From Paratrimastix pyriformis (lineage: Eukaryota > Preaxostyla > Paratrimastigidae): a stretch of DNA of 59,348 nucleotides. Position 1 is the first letter of the stretch. Every line of letters begins with the position of its first letter. Location: the NCBI GenBank assembly GCA_027972325.1, contig JAPMOS010000186.1, forward strand, positions 1 through 59,348, read 5' to 3'. The notes under the pieces were generated by a model that saw only the letters and a list, made by a program, of their open reading frames with translations, was not told where the DNA came from and ran no database searches. Made by a program: the position numbers and the translations under genes. This document shows, one piece after another, positions 1 to 10,369 of the stretch.

Positions 1-42
1 GAGCTGGGGTGCACCGCTCTGGACGGCTGTCATTCAATTCAA

Positions 43-700
43 TCACCGCGCAGTGAAAACAGAGCAGTGGGTCAGCCTCGTTTCCTCCCATTTTTGCATG
101 ACCCATTCCTTCTTCCTCCTTTCCTTGGGCGGGACTTTGAGTTCGCACATGTGGTCGCCATCAATGAGGCGAAGGTCCTCCAACCGTGCGGTGTTGAGGT
201 CCGCCGCTCTCTCAGTCAGAGCCTCGCCCAACAGGACAATTTTCCCAGGTCGCGATGGTCCAGCTTGGAATTTGTCCCAAGTGATCTGAGACGGCGCCAG
301 ATGAGGTCCGTGTCGAAGGTTCCCTTCTGACTGACACTGGCTTTGTCTTCTCCATCCCCGTCAAAACGGCCTTCACTGTGGCTTTTTCCCAAGTAGGCAA
401 CAAACTGGGCAACGGCCGTATCGTAGTTTCTCTGAGTCTTGCTCTCGACCGAGTGAGCGATGAGCTGCCGGGCTGCCTCACTCAGTTGGTGGGGGGGTGA
501 GTCCTCTCCCACGAGGTCAATAACGACAGGTCCAGCTGATGGAGCTTCTCCCCGGACCTCTCTGCGGTCACCGACCTTCCCCAGCGTGAGTTTCGCCTGC
601 CTCAGGGCGGTGGAAGCGATCGACAAGGAGGTCGCAGAGGCTGCGTGTCGCTGCGGCCATCGAAACCCACCAGCAGGGGACTGGTGCTCCAGCACCTCTT
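43..700 (-). pseudogene. Tyrosine recombinase fragment, DIRS-type
   Basis: Minus-strand coding remnant. The right part reads like the N-terminal core-binding helices of a DIRS-type tyrosine recombinase (a SEAARQLIAHSVESKTQ-like stretch followed by YDTAVAQFVAYLG). The left part, around 43-231, resembles the start of the catalytic domain (DGDHMCELKVPP, then RKKEWV). The His-x-x-Arg and Tyr motifs are not visible because the window edge lies there. It resembles the recombinase of DIRS-2 (37231-36755), so I infer a DIRS remnant. It is broken, and LINE-D lies directly upstream of it on the minus strand. Confidence 0.5.
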
Positions 701-703
701 CAC

Positions 704-1000
704 GGTCCCGAAGCCCGACTTCCGTTATCGGGCCGAAGCCCGCGGGTAAAATAGACCTCCGTCCGCCCTCCGCGAGACAAGCTCGCAAGAAGGAACGACA
801 CGTCCCTTCATCCATCCCTTCCTCATTCTTCTCGTTCTTCTTCCGTTGCTTGATCGCTACAAGCATAGTTCTCCGAAGTCCACCCAGTTCGCTCCCAATC
901 TCCTTCTGGGTCTCTTCATCCACAATCCCCAGCTCTGCTGCCAGTCTGCAGTCATTCGCGTAGATTTCCCGAAACCCGCACCGTCTTCGCAGTTCGACAT
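704..1000 (-). mobile_element. LINE-D: 5'-truncated LINE 3' end
   Basis: The minus strand encodes the last codons of the LINE ORF, ending in the MDEETQKEIGSELGGLRR and KKNEKNEEGMDEG stretches that also close LINE-B (17979) and LINE-C (52316). These are followed by the family's 3' hairpin CGGGC-TTCG-GCCCG at 743-730 (minus). About 60 bp of the 3' UTR present in LINE-B is missing here, and that deletion removes the normal stop. The (AC)n tail is absent. Only about 300 bp remain, as expected for heavy 5' truncation during reverse transcription. Confidence 0.8.
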
Positions 1001-1334
1001 GTCACCCCCGGTCTGCCCCGACCGGGGCCCGCCAGCCCCGCCAGACCAACAACACCGGGCTGGGCCCTGCCCCACGACCCCATAGGCACCCCAGACCCAG
1101 GCCCCAGGGGCCCCTGGGGCCTTCCGGGGTCGGTGTGATTTTCTATAGGAGGGGCGTGCGCGTGGTTTCTATTGGCCCCGTTCATATCATCCCAACCGTC
1201 CATCAGCGGACGACCCCGATGCGCGTTTCGTGTTGCCCCATGTGCGGACTATGGTTTGGTACCTCATAGTCTGTCACACTTTCCAATTTGACTGGGTGGC
1301 GTCGGTCGAACACGGCGGGGCATTTTTCCCATCG

Positions 1335-1425
1335 TGGACGAGGTCGTCACGAGGTCGTCGCGAGGTCGTCCGAGGTCGTCCGAGGTCGTCCGAGTCGTCC
1401 GAGGTCGTCACGAGGTCTTCCGGGG
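1335..1425. repeat. GAGGTCGTC short tandem repeats
   Basis: Imperfect head-to-tail copies of GAGGTCGTC (variants CGAGGTCGT and CCGAGTCGT), about nine units. No gene is visible from 1030 to 1620. The stretch 1500-1620 is AT-rich and holds nothing I recognise. Confidence 0.7.
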
Positions 1426-1659
1426 TAGGATGCCGAGTCCAAGGCGGACGAGGTCCTGAATCGTCCCGAGCGAGGTCGTTGCCACCACAGGAAATTTTCC
1501 AATAAACTGCCAATTTATTCCCTGTAAAAGTATTGGCCATACGAACGAGCAAAACTGAGAATAAATGAGAATAAATCGACAATTTTCGACATTAAAATTT
1601 ACAGGCCATTTATTGCCCATTCAAATTCAACGACAATAAAACTGACACTTTAATGTCTG

Positions 1660-1868
1660 AGTGTGAGTGACTGTGCGGTAGGGCTCATACCGACTGCCTC
1701 TCCGAGTGCTGGCGACGACGCCTGCGAGGTGTGACTGGTGCTGATGCGTCCGGTTCCGGTGGAACTGGTGCAGAAGTTGTTTCCAGTTTAGCCACGGTTG
1801 TGCCGAGTGGAACACCACAAGGACTGGCTTCCGGACCAAAGACTGATGAGTATCGAGTATTTCAGCAT
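1660..1868 (+). mobile_element. DIRS-2 fragment interrupted by SRE copy 4
   Basis: About 205 bp, nearly identical to 40555-40770 inside DIRS-2, from the GTGACTGTGCGGTAGGG stretch through CGAGTATTTCAGCAT. In DIRS-2 the sequence continues with TGTGCGGTGCGAG; here it is replaced at 1869 by the (GT)n tail of SRE copy 4. This marks an insertion junction. The other side of that junction was not found nearby, so a later rearrangement is likely. Confidence 0.8.
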
Positions 1869-1921
1869 GTGTGTGTGTGTGTCATACATGTTTGCAACAT
1901 AGAGATGCAAAACTCCCGATT

Positions 1922-1935
1922 CCGGCCGAAGCCGG
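1922..1935 (-). promoter_or_regulatory. 3' UUCG hairpin of SRE copy 4
   Basis: On the minus strand CCGGC-TTCG-GCCGG forms a five-base-pair stem with a UUCG tetraloop, preceded by ATGTCACC. It is equivalent in position and loop to the LINE hairpins at 12798, 17846 and 52183. I infer that it is the site recognised by the LINE reverse transcriptase. Confidence 0.65.
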
Positions 1936-2374
1936 GTGACATGACCCCAGTCCTCCCATGTTCCCGCAATTCTGCGGGCAACTAGGGCTAGGGGCGGGGC
2001 TATGGTGACAGGGAGACAGAATGGAAAACGGGGGAGGAGGGACCAAGAAATGGGGTCGGAGATCAACACAGGAAACACTGAACAGTGGGGAAAAGATTGA
2101 ACCGAAAGGAACACAATTCCATTACATTGGCACTTCCTGGGCGTTGGGCAGTCGGGTTCCCATGTACCATCGGGTGCTCGTGTGGAACACAAACATCGGG
2201 GCGTGTTGCTGGCGGATCCACCATCCAAAGTCCCGCTTCCGCGGCCCGTCCGGTCCCGCGGGCACTCGAGCCGCCCGCTCCCCTTCAACCCCAGATCCGT
2301 GGGGCAGAGCGAGGCTCCTTCGAAGCTTGCGGCGTGTCAGAAGCCCTTGCGCAGGCAGGGACAAGCGCGGGGCA

Positions 2375-2460
2375 GCATGGGCAGGGGCAGGGCAGGGGCA
2401 GGGGCAGGGCAGGGGCAGGGGCAGGGGCAGGGGCAGGGGCAGGGGCAGGGGCAGGGGGGC
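2375..2460. repeat. (GGGGCA)n tract
   Basis: About fourteen GGGGCA/GGCAGG hexamer copies, a G-rich strand with potential to form G-quadruplexes. On the minus strand it encodes a Pro-rich run inside the SRE copy 4 ORF. Confidence 0.9.
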
Positions 2461-2489
2461 AGGGGCCACAGTGGGAGTCGCAGTGGGTG

Positions 2490-2605
2490 CTGATGCAGTG
2501 GGGCTGGTGCAGATGCAGTGGGGCTGGTGCAGATGCAGTGGGGGCTGGTGCAGATGCAGTGGGGCTGGTGCAGATGCAGTGGGTGCTGGTGCAGATGCTG
2601 TGGGG
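2490..2605. repeat. 21-bp minisatellite
   Basis: Six or so copies of a unit like GCAGTGGGGCTGGTGCAGAT, some with one extra G. On the minus strand it encodes Ala-Pro-Thr-Ala-Ser repeats in the low-complexity middle of the SRE copy 4 ORF. Confidence 0.9.
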
Positions 2606-3084
2606 GCTGGGGCGGCACCATGAACGGATTCCCGAACTGCGCCGGCTGTCGGGCAACAGCAGGGCGCACAGCAAAGGATTGCTGCCAGCCTTCCCTCAAC
2701 CCTGTCCTTCTTCTTTGCTGGCGAAGGCTCAGGGGATGGCGGACGTGGCCGACTCGTACCACCTCCCAGCTGAAGCGGTGCAGCGGAGGGTCGATGCAAT
2801 GTGCGGTCACTTTTCCGGGAGGCTGTTTGACAGTGCTCGGTGACTTTGGACACAGGCCAGATTGGGGCGAAGCAGGGGCGGGTTCACCGAAGCAACAGGT
2901 CGGGCTGGAACGGGGTCGCCATCGATACTCGCGATACAGCAACGGCCTTGTTGGCAGACTCCAAATTGAAAATAGTGGCACCACAAATGAATTGAATCAA
3001 TTGCGCAAGCTTTGGCAGCACAGAGATTGATCGCCCCGCCGACCGTAGAATGCTCAAACTGATGCGCTGAAGCAACTTGGTCGA

Positions 3085-3142
3085 CGGGATGCGGTGGTCT
3101 CATGTTGGTCTCCACTCAGAGACCAGCGAACGATCACCCGTC
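3085..3142 (-). repeat. 58-bp dispersed repeat with GGTCTC/GAGACC stem
   Basis: Nearly identical, inverted, to 20545-20600 inside LINE-B. It contains GGTCTC-TGAGTG-GAGACC, a perfect six-base stem, and GGTGATCGTTCGCTGG. Origin unknown. In LINE-B it lies within a clear insertion. Confidence 0.6.
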
Positions 3143-3363
3143 CGGGTATTAGACCAACGAACAACCGACCGGTTGGCCATCAGGGAACCTCAGCCCGAGT
3201 CGGCTGGGCTCTCTTATGAGCACCCTCTTGGGCGATGCGCTCCGACTTGACTTGGCGAAAAACAAAAAATGCCATGTCCCGAGAAGAGCACACACCGCCT
3301 GCGACAAGGTGCTGAGGTCTGAGGTTGGTGGCAGTATAAGACCGCCACACCACCGAGCTATTA
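3143..3363. other. Unassigned 220-bp upstream flank of the 5S-like gene
   Basis: I find no ORF or repeat match here. The minus strand has a tRNA-like A-box (TAGCTCGGTGGT, near 3358) with a short stem downstream but no B-box, so I do not call a tRNA. Confidence 0.4.
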
Positions 3364-3480
3364 AGCTACGGCAATAGTTGGGCGAAAGCACCGGATCCCT
3401 TCAGACATCCGAAGTTAAGCGCTCAACGCTCGGTTAGTACTTGGATGGGGACCGCCAGGAAAAACCGAGTGCTGTAGCTT
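3364..3480 (+). rRNA. 5S ribosomal RNA (or 5S-derived pseudogene)
   Basis: A 117-nt match to eukaryotic 5S rRNA. It starts AGCTACGGC and ends GTGCTGTAGCTT, so the two ends pair as helix I. Inside are GAAGTTAAGCGCTC (A-box region of the internal promoter) and GGTTAGTACTTGGATGGGG followed by ACCGCC (C-box region). The usual GGATGGGAGACC appears as GGATGGGGACC, lacking about one base, so it may be a non-functional copy or a 5S-derived SINE head. TTTT follows at 3485, as expected for RNA polymerase III. It is isolated, not tandem, within this window. Confidence 0.85.
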
Positions 3481-3484
3481 CTGC

Positions 3485-3488
3485 ATTT
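3485..3488 (+). terminator. RNA polymerase III T-run after 5S
   Basis: TTTT four bases after the 5S 3' end (GCATTTTGAC), the minimal pol III terminator. Confidence 0.5.
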
Positions 3489-3490
3489 TG

Positions 3491-3824
3491 ACTATCAACA
3501 TCAACATCAACATCAACATCAACATCAACATCAACATCAACATGAACATCAACATGAACATCAACATCAACATCAACATCAACATCAACATCAACATCAA
3601 CATCAACATCAACATCAACATCAACATCAACATCAAAATCAACACCAACATCATCACCAACATGGTCATCATCACCAACATGGTCATCATCACCAACATG
3701 GTCATCATCACCAACATGGTCATCATCACCAACATGGTCATCATCACCAATATGGTCATCATCACCAACATGGTCATCATCGCCAACATGGTCATCATCA
3801 CCAACATGGTCATCACCAACATGG

Positions 3825-3879
<55 letters not shown>

Positions 3880-3881
3880 CA
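3491..3881. repeat. Three-layer microsatellite
   Basis: Three nested repeat types follow each other: (CATCAA)n to about 3640, then about nine copies of an 18-bp unit CATGGTCATCATCACCAA (3655-3825), then pure (CAT)n to 3881. All derive from CAT-like triplets, so stepwise slippage growth is likely. The long His/Asp or Ile/Asn reading frames here are artefacts. DIRS-1 interrupts the final (CAT)n. Confidence 0.95.
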
Positions 3882-3969
3882 TCCATCGTAGACTCAGGAT
3901 AGCAGGCGACAGCCTCCGTCTTCGGCAGTCTAGGTGCTATAACTCCTTGTTCTTCATAATGAACACCAC

Positions 3970-4365
3970 ACAATGCAGAAAAATAAACCAATCCTAAAAT
4001 GGTCACGACGGACAGCGTGTCCAATACGTGTCCATAAATCATAACAAAATAGGAGAGAGGTCAAAGGGAGTCTAGAACTTTGGCCGAAGCCAAAATTAAA
4101 CACGCACAGGAAGGGGTGAGATGCGCGTGAACGGCCAGATGCGTTGCGCATCCGAATCTCCGAAAACCGTTGAGAGATTTCCGGGTCAACGGTCCATGAT
4201 CGAACCGTGAAGTGACCCCACTTTGGGCTTCGGAAGAGGTCCGAAAGGTGGTAAAAGTAGCGGAGGCGAAAAAACAACAGGGAAAAGTTGAAAGTGCGGT
4301 CGGACCGTTCCGCCCAATTCCGAGTACTTAAGGGGCGCCCCGGACCAGCACAGTGCCTTCGTTTT
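3970..4365. repeat. DIRS-1 left inverted terminal repeat
   Basis: About 396 bp matching 9762-10170 in reverse complement with only small length differences, mainly in homopolymer runs. It runs from ACAATGCAGAAAAATAAACC to CAGTGCCTTCGTTTT. Confidence 0.92.
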
Positions 4366-4515
4366 GGAGTGGTGTTCTCCGTGACGAGTCAAGTGGCAGA
4401 GGCGGTTGGATGGCGTACGAACCCCGACAGTAGCAGCAGGAATAGGTGCGGGTGGGCCCGAAAGCGAGAAGGAGCAGAAAATGAGGGAGAAACGGGTGGG
4501 TAGCACCTATCCTGC

Positions 4516-4600
4516 CTCGACTTCGGCTGTCGACTCACTATCCATCGTAGACTCAGGATAGCAGGCGACAGCCTCCGTCTTCGGCAGTCTAGGTGCTATC
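4516..4600 (+). repeat. DIRS-1 internal junction region
   Basis: Bases 4516-4537 repeat the extreme right end (10172-10193) and 4541-4600 repeat the extreme left end (3883-3942). The internal copy therefore joins the two element ends as a circle junction would. In DIRS-1 of Dictyostelium the comparable internal complementary region is thought to template completion of the circular intermediate. Confidence 0.9.
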
Positions 4601-4849
4601 ACAGGCAGAGAGGGGAGAAAAGAATAAAAACCCCAAGTGCAGCACAGCATCTAATCGGCTGGCCGCAAAAATCAGGGAAATGAAAAGTCCCAACATGGCA
4701 TGCCAAGCCAGCATCTAGTCGGCCGGCGGCAGCAGGAGAAACAGAAAAACAGAAAAGACAGACAAAAGGGCCTTGGAGGCCCCTCAAAAGCAGTCGAAAG
4801 CGGGCTGGCTCGACGATTCCTCCCCGGGCTCGTCGTTCTCCCGTCGTCA

Positions 4850-5887
4850 GAGGGTCGGCTGCCCCGCGGCGGCGCGGAGCGGCGGATGGCGCCCGGCTGG
4901 GGCGGCGGGTGGTGCGCGGGCGCCGGCGTGGCGCCGGCGTGCTGGTTGCATCGCCCGAAGGAGCCTCCTCGTCGTTGTCGTCGTCCTGAACGACCAGCGC
5001 ACGATGCCTCCGCGGAGCCGCCGGACGGTGGCGCGGCGTGGCCGACAGGAGAGCGACGAGGCAGGCGAGGCCGGTGCGGGCGGCGCCGGCGGAAGTGCCG
5101 GGCGAACGGCCTGAACGAGGTCGGTCTCGGCGGACGGCGCGGCAGGTGCGCCCGCGACGGTGGCGTTGCGCTGGGGCGGCACCGTGGCGAACATGAGATC
5201 GGTGAAGTTGCTGTCGACGCCCGTCTGCACGTAGTGCTGCGCAAACACTTTGGCCGAAGCCCATCGGCCCAGGTGCAGGATCTTGTCGGGCATGACCTCG
5301 CGCGCGATGGCCCAGCTGGCACCCCCACGTCGGAAGCCCCGCGCCGACAGGAGCGAGCGATCGCCCCCGCCGGCGACGATGACCTCGTTGAGGATGTGGC
5401 TGACGGTGGCCGGTTTGACGCCCTCGTAGGGCCGGCGCAGCTGGATGATGACCCGCGACGGTCCTGGCGGGTCGGGCCGCATGGCCCTGTGCGGCGGAGC
5501 CAGCATTGGTAGCAGCCGACCGGGTCAAGGAGCGCATCGGCTGCGCGCCAGATGGTAACGGAGGCGCCCTGCGCGGTGTAGTCGTTCTTGAATCCCAGCA
5601 GGCAGACGACCAGCCGATCGGCGGCCGGCGGAATGGCCACCTGTGAGACAGTGGGCAGAGTCACGTCGGAGGGCCGCAGCAGCGCCAGGAAGGCCAGCAG
5701 GGCGACCAGCTTGGCGCGGAGGCGCTCGAGTGGGAGCGCCTCGTTCGGGCCCCACTGGTGGAAGAGCTCCACCAGCAGGGTGGGCGGCACAGGCAGCCCC
5801 TTCTGGACGGGCTGCGTGGTACGGCGCAGGCGAATGGCCTTGCGGAGGCGGCCGTAGAGGTGGTCGCGCGCCGGGGAGGGCACCCAA
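4850..5887 (-). pseudogene. DIRS-1 tyrosine recombinase
   Basis: Minus-strand coding for a phage-integrase-like tyrosine recombinase. The catalytic domain opens with a LLRPSDVTLP stretch (first catalytic Arg), continues to GFRRGGASW (second Arg region) and HLGRWASAKVF, and has the nucleophile region AQHYV. In DIRS elements this enzyme replaces a DDE integrase and inserts a circular DNA copy by strand exchange, without a target duplication. It lies at the 3' end of the element, next to the left terminal repeat. It is a fossil copy spread over more than one frame. Confidence 0.8.
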
Positions 5888-5889
5888 GT

Positions 5890-8800
5890 GCGTCGTGGAT
5901 CAGGTTGACCACGGTGGAGATGAGCGACAAGGTCGACCGGGGCCGGCAGCTGGCCCGGGTGGCCTCATCGGTGTAGTCGGCCAGAGCGCTCACAGGCATG
6001 GGCACCAGCGGGATGCCCCGGCCGGCGCAGAACCGGGCCAGGGCACGTAGCCGGTTGGTGAGGCTCTTCTCGGTGGTGGGCTTTACAGCAGCCGAGACAA
6101 GTAGCTGGCGACCTTGGGCGCTCCAATGGGCCGCTCCGGCCGCCCAGAAATCCTGAAGGCGCAGACGCGCCAGCTGAGGTTCTTCGTCGGCTCCGAGTGG
6201 CCGGAAGCAGCTCGGGCGGAAGGCCCGCGGGTCCTGCGGCAGGAGCACGGGCCAGTCCACCGTCAGGGCCAGCAGCAGGGGCCACCAGGGCTGGCTCGGC
6301 CAGACCGGGGCCAGCAGGGTGCACTCGACCCCGGGCCCAGAGTGCTGCAGGTGGCGTAGTACGCGGTGGATCTGCGAAAAGGGGGGGTTGACCCAGCTGT
6401 TCTCGCCGGGCTCCCACCGGGCCGAAAACGTGTCGGCGCGCAGGGACTGCACATCGCGGTGGCGGCTCTCGTAGCGGGGCACCTGTCGCGTCGCGAAGGT
6501 GGCCATGCGGTCGATCGAGTGCGGGCCCCAGAGCCGGTCCAGCGAGCGGAACAGCGCCGGGTGGAGCATCCAGTCGCTGCGGTCGAAGTCCCGCGAGAGC
6601 TGGTCCGCCGTGGTATTCGTCACGCCCGCCACGTGCTCGGCCTGCAGGGTGATCCCGTGGCGCGCTGCAAGGGCGTGGATGGCCCGGGCGATCCCGTCCA
6701 GGGCCGGGTTGAGGCGGCCAAACCCGTTGAGGTGGGCCACCGTCGTCGCGTTGTCGACCTGGAAGAGCACCGTGCGGCCCCGCCAGGCCGGCGTCGCGGC
6801 CCAGATGCGCAGGGCGTTGAGCACGGCCATGCTCTCGCGCTGGTTGATGGGCGTCTCGCGCATGACGCCCGTCCAGGGGCCCTGGGCTGTCTCGTTGCGC
6901 TCGATCCAGCAGGCCCCAGCCGATGTCCGAGGCGTCCGTGGCGCAGGTCAGATCGGCCGGCGCCGGGAGCGGACAGGCCCCGTTCCAGCCCTCGAGGCCC
7001 TCCAGCCACCAGCGGAGGTCTCCCCGGGCCGGCTCGTCCAGCATCACGCAGCAGTGCCAGTTAGGGGCCGCTGCGACCACGCGGTAGACGTTGCGCAGGA
7101 GGAACTTGGCGGGGCCACGGCCCGCGAGACGGACAGGCAGAGGCCCGCCACGTGGGCCACCCGACGCACGTGGGGCCGCGAGCAGCGCAGCAGCCGGGCG
7201 ATCTCGTGTCGGATGGTGCGCCGCTTCTCGGCGGGCACGCAGTAGCGCACCTGGGGAGCGGTCTCGACCTCGTACCCCAGAAACTGCTGCCGCGGGGCGG
7301 GCGCATGGCACTTCTCCAGCTTGAGGTTCATGCCCGCCTGCTCCATCACGGCCACGAAGCGCGCCCACTCGCGATCGGCCTCGGCCGGCCGACTGGCCAC
7401 GATGAAGTCGTCGATGTAGGAGAGCATCCGCAGGCCGCACGAGGGCCCGGAGGTACTCGCAGAGGGGCCTGAGAAACTTGGTAAAGGCCCAAGGGGCACA
7501 GGAGAGGCCGAACGGGAGAACCGTGTAGACGTAGTAGCGGCCCCGCCAGGCGAACCCCAAGAGCTGCTGGTCGTCGGGGTGAATGCGCAGGTGATGGGAG
7601 CCCTCGGAGAGGTCCGCCGTCGAGATGTAGTCCCCGTCGCGCAGCAGAGGCGCCAGCGTGGTCAGATCCTCCAGCTTGAAGGCCGGCGCCTGGACAAAGA
7701 GTTGACGAAGCGCATGTCGATGCAGAGCCTCAGCTTCCCGTTCTTCTTCGGCGCGCACGTCAGCGGGGAGATGTTGTGGGGCGGCACCTGGACGGGTCGG
7801 ATTGCGCCCGTCCCGAGGAGGCGAGCCACCTCCTGGTCGACGAAGGAGGCGTGCTCGGGGTGCACGTAGTTGGGCAAATGGGAGCTGCACGGCTTGCAAA
7901 GGAGCGGGATGCGGAAGCCGTGCAAGAGCCAGTTGTGCACGGGGCGGGGCAAGTGAAAATGCTCCTCCCAGAAGGCCCGGAAGGGCGGGAGGGAGGGACG
8001 CCCGGTGCTGAGGCAAGGTGGTGGCGGTGGTGGCGATGCGGCCGGTGGTGATGGGGATGGTCGCACCGTGGCGGCAGCGGCGGAGGGTGGCGGTGTTGGT
8101 GGTGGAGATGGCGGACCCCGTTGCTGCCGCGGCGCGCGGGCTCTGCGCGCCGTTACTGCTCGCCGGCGCCGTCCGACTGCGCCTGCTGGCGCCCGCCGGC
8201 GGAGCCGTTGTTGCTGCCACCATTGTCGAAGCGGCGCCGCTGCGGGAAGCTGCGCTGCTGGCGCTGGGCAAAGCCGTTGAACCGGTCGCCGCCTCGGCCG
8301 AACCCGCCGCCGAAACTGCGCCCGCCGAAGCCGCCATGGCCACTCGACGAGCGGAAGTCGTTCCCGCCACGATCGCGGCCCCGCCCGTACGGCGCCCGCC
8401 GGCCTGGCCGCCGCGTTGCTGCTGCTGCTGGCCGGGCAGGGCGCGCATGCCCTGAGCGAGGCGGATGGCGAAGTCGAGCTGCTGGAGGTTCTGGCCCGTG
8501 GCGACCTCGGGAGCGGTGCGGACATACTCGTACATGCGGGCCACGTCGGGTGCAAGAGCCGTATGCACCCAGGCGAGCCGCTTGCGGTCCACGATGGCGG
8601 CGGCAATGGAGCGAGCAAAGCAAGAGAGGGCGGCGCGCAAGTCCTCCTCGGTGCAGGGCAGGCGTGCCAGCCGCTCAAGGTTGAGCGATTCCCGGTGAAG
8701 GCGCTGGAGAAAGCGGAATTCAGCCCTGGACTCGCGGGCGAGGCCCGTGACCGAGCCGAGCTGGGGGAAGTCGCTGGGCACAGGGACGCCCCGGACGAAG

Positions 8801-9722
8801 GCCCGGGAGCGCTCCAGTGCGAGCCTGTCAGAGGCCTCGCGGTCGCCAGGTTGCTGCTGCTGCGGGTCTGCGGCCCGCCGCTGGTCATCCTCGTCGTTGG
8901 CGGCGGCAGCATCGTCCTCGTCCGTGAAGTCGCCCTCGGCGGCGCCATCGTCGCCGCTGGGCGGATCGGCCTCCCTGGAAAGGTCCCGGGGCGGCAAGAG
9001 CGAGTCGTCTGAAGTCGGTCGGCGCAGCGGCGGAAGTGTCAGACGGAGCGGCCGGCCCACGGGTGACAGGCACCCGCTGGCCGACGCCTGGCATGGCCGA
9101 AGCGCGGGCGGCACTCGCAGCAGTGAGCGTGGACTCGTCCGGAAGCAGGTTGGACGGGGCAGGAGCAGAGGCCTGGTCGGGCCGAAAAAACGAGAGCGGA
9201 GCAGGCTCATCCGCGGCCGGTACGGCGGCAGCACCACCGGCACCCCGGGGGGCGCCGGAGGCACCGCGGGCAGCGAAGCCGGCCTTCTGGGCCGAAGGCA
9301 AGGTCGCGGAGGCAGCAGCGGCGGCCGCAATCATGGCCCGCTGCTGACCGAGAATGTCCCCAGCGAGGCCTCGATCACACGCCGGATGTGGGCGTTGAGG
9401 CCTTCAAGGGACATGGGACAATCCGCAGAGTGTTTCTGCAGGGCCGGGGTATGCACGGGAGGCCCAGGGGGGGGCCGCAGGAGGGCTCCCTCAGACCCGC
9501 TCATGCGCACCCCGTCATCATCGAGGTCCGTGAAAGGTGCCGGAGCGGTCGCCGTGGCCGGGCCGGGCGCAGCCTGCGTAGCGGAAGCAGCCTGGCGGAC
9601 AGCCGCCGCCGAAACGGTACTCGAAGAGCCAGAGCCGATGGGGTCGGATTGGGCGTCCCAGGAGTGGGGACCTTGATGATGAGCTTGGGCATCGGAGGGT
9701 CCTGAAGTCGATGAGTAGAGGC
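5890..9722 (-). pseudogene. DIRS-1 gag-like and pol region (RT, RNase H, methyltransferase-like)
   Basis: Minus strand. The gag-like part (9722 to about 8450) is Pro/Arg-rich and then helical (LESSRAFVRGVP-type and LACTEEDLRAAL-type segments). Reverse transcriptase follows, with RLCIDMRFVNSL, VLPFGLSCAPWAF and the catalytic SYIDDFIVA near 7415. RNase H begins at CATDASDIGWGLLD (about 6945). A methyltransferase-like segment has the NSWVNPPFSQ motif (about 6395), matching the DAM-like domain known in DIRS1-type elements. This order, ending in the recombinase, identifies the family. It is a fossil in more than one frame. Confidence 0.8.
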
Positions 9723-9761
9723 CATTGTAGTCGTAGTCCTTGAAAAACGGGTGTTCACCAC

Positions 9762-10170
9762 GAAAAACGAAGGCACTGTGCTGGTCCGGGGGCGCCCCCT
9801 TAAGTACTCGGAATTGGGCGGGAACGGTCCGACCGCACTTTTCAACTTTTCCCTGTTGTTTTTCGCCTCCGCTACTTTTACCACCCCTTTCGGACCTCTT
9901 CCGAAGCCCAAAGTGGGGTCACTTCACGGTTCGATCATGGACCGTTGACCCGGAAATCTCTCAACGGTTTTCGGAGATTCGGATGCGCAACGCATCTGGC
10001 CGTTCACGCGCATCTCACCCCCTTCCTGTGCGTGTTTAATTTTTTGGCTTCGGCCAAAGTTCTAGACTCCCTTTGACCTCTCTCTCCTATTTTTGTTATG
10101 ATTTATGGACACGTATTGGACACGCTGTCCGTCGTGACCATTTTAGGATTGGTTTATTTTTCTGCATTGT
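9762..10170. repeat. DIRS-1 right inverted terminal repeat
   Basis: Reverse complement of 3970-4365. Transcription of the minus-strand genes would start in or near this repeat. Confidence 0.92.
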
Positions 10171-10192
10171 GCTCGACTTCGGCTGTCGACTC

Positions 10193-10369
<177 letters not shown>

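Larger units (their letters stand above)
2122..3075 (-). pseudogene. SRE ORF, degenerate (copy 4)
   Basis: The stretch 2853-2122 is open and ends with DFGWWIRQQ, a short spacer, then TSTRWYMGTR. This aligns with RDFSWLR...ARWYVGSK at the end of the copy 1 protein and WGRWIRG...CWWMGS in copy 2. The centre is low-complexity Pro/Ala/His sequence made by minisatellite expansion (2375-2600). In the same frame further upstream, 3075-2884 gives VLPKLAQLIQFI, weakly like MLPELAKLFGYI of copy 2. At least one in-frame stop separates the two blocks, so this is a pseudogene. Function is unknown. Confidence 0.6.
1869..3100 (-). mobile_element. SRE copy 4: decayed short ORF-bearing retroelement
   Basis: Read on the minus strand, this ends with a hairpin CCGGC-TTCG-GCCGG (1935-1922), then a spacer, then GTATG and an (AC)n tail (1882-1869). 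That is the same 3' layout as SRE copies 1 and 2 and the LINEs. The last part of its ORF carries the family's C-terminal block. The 5' end is uncertain; I place it near 3100 because copies 1 and 2 are about 1.43 kb and a weak N-terminal match lies at 3075-2884. No target-site duplication was recognised at the 5' side. Confidence 0.7.

Noticed and set aside
1835-1868. CTGATGAG followed by a short stem, like a hammerhead ribozyme core; also at 40741
   Set aside because: The required GAAA segment and third stem are absent.
2021-2843. Gly/Arg/Ala-rich plus-strand frames
   Set aside because: Produced by the GGGGCA and 21-bp minisatellites; the minus strand carries the SRE C-terminal block.
3300-3375. 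tRNA 5' half on the minus strand with A-box TAGCTCGGTGGT and a 6-bp stem
   Set aside because: There is no B-box and the loop lacks the expected T before the anticodon.
3434-4042. Long Asp/His and Ile/Asn reading frames over the microsatellite
   Set aside because: They are only translations of CAT-type simple repeats, open in several frames on both strands.
4700-5512. Long frames on the plus strand across DIRS-1 (4700-9676)
   Set aside because: GC-rich shadow frames of the minus-strand recombinase and RT genes. They lack family motifs, while the opposite strand has them in order.
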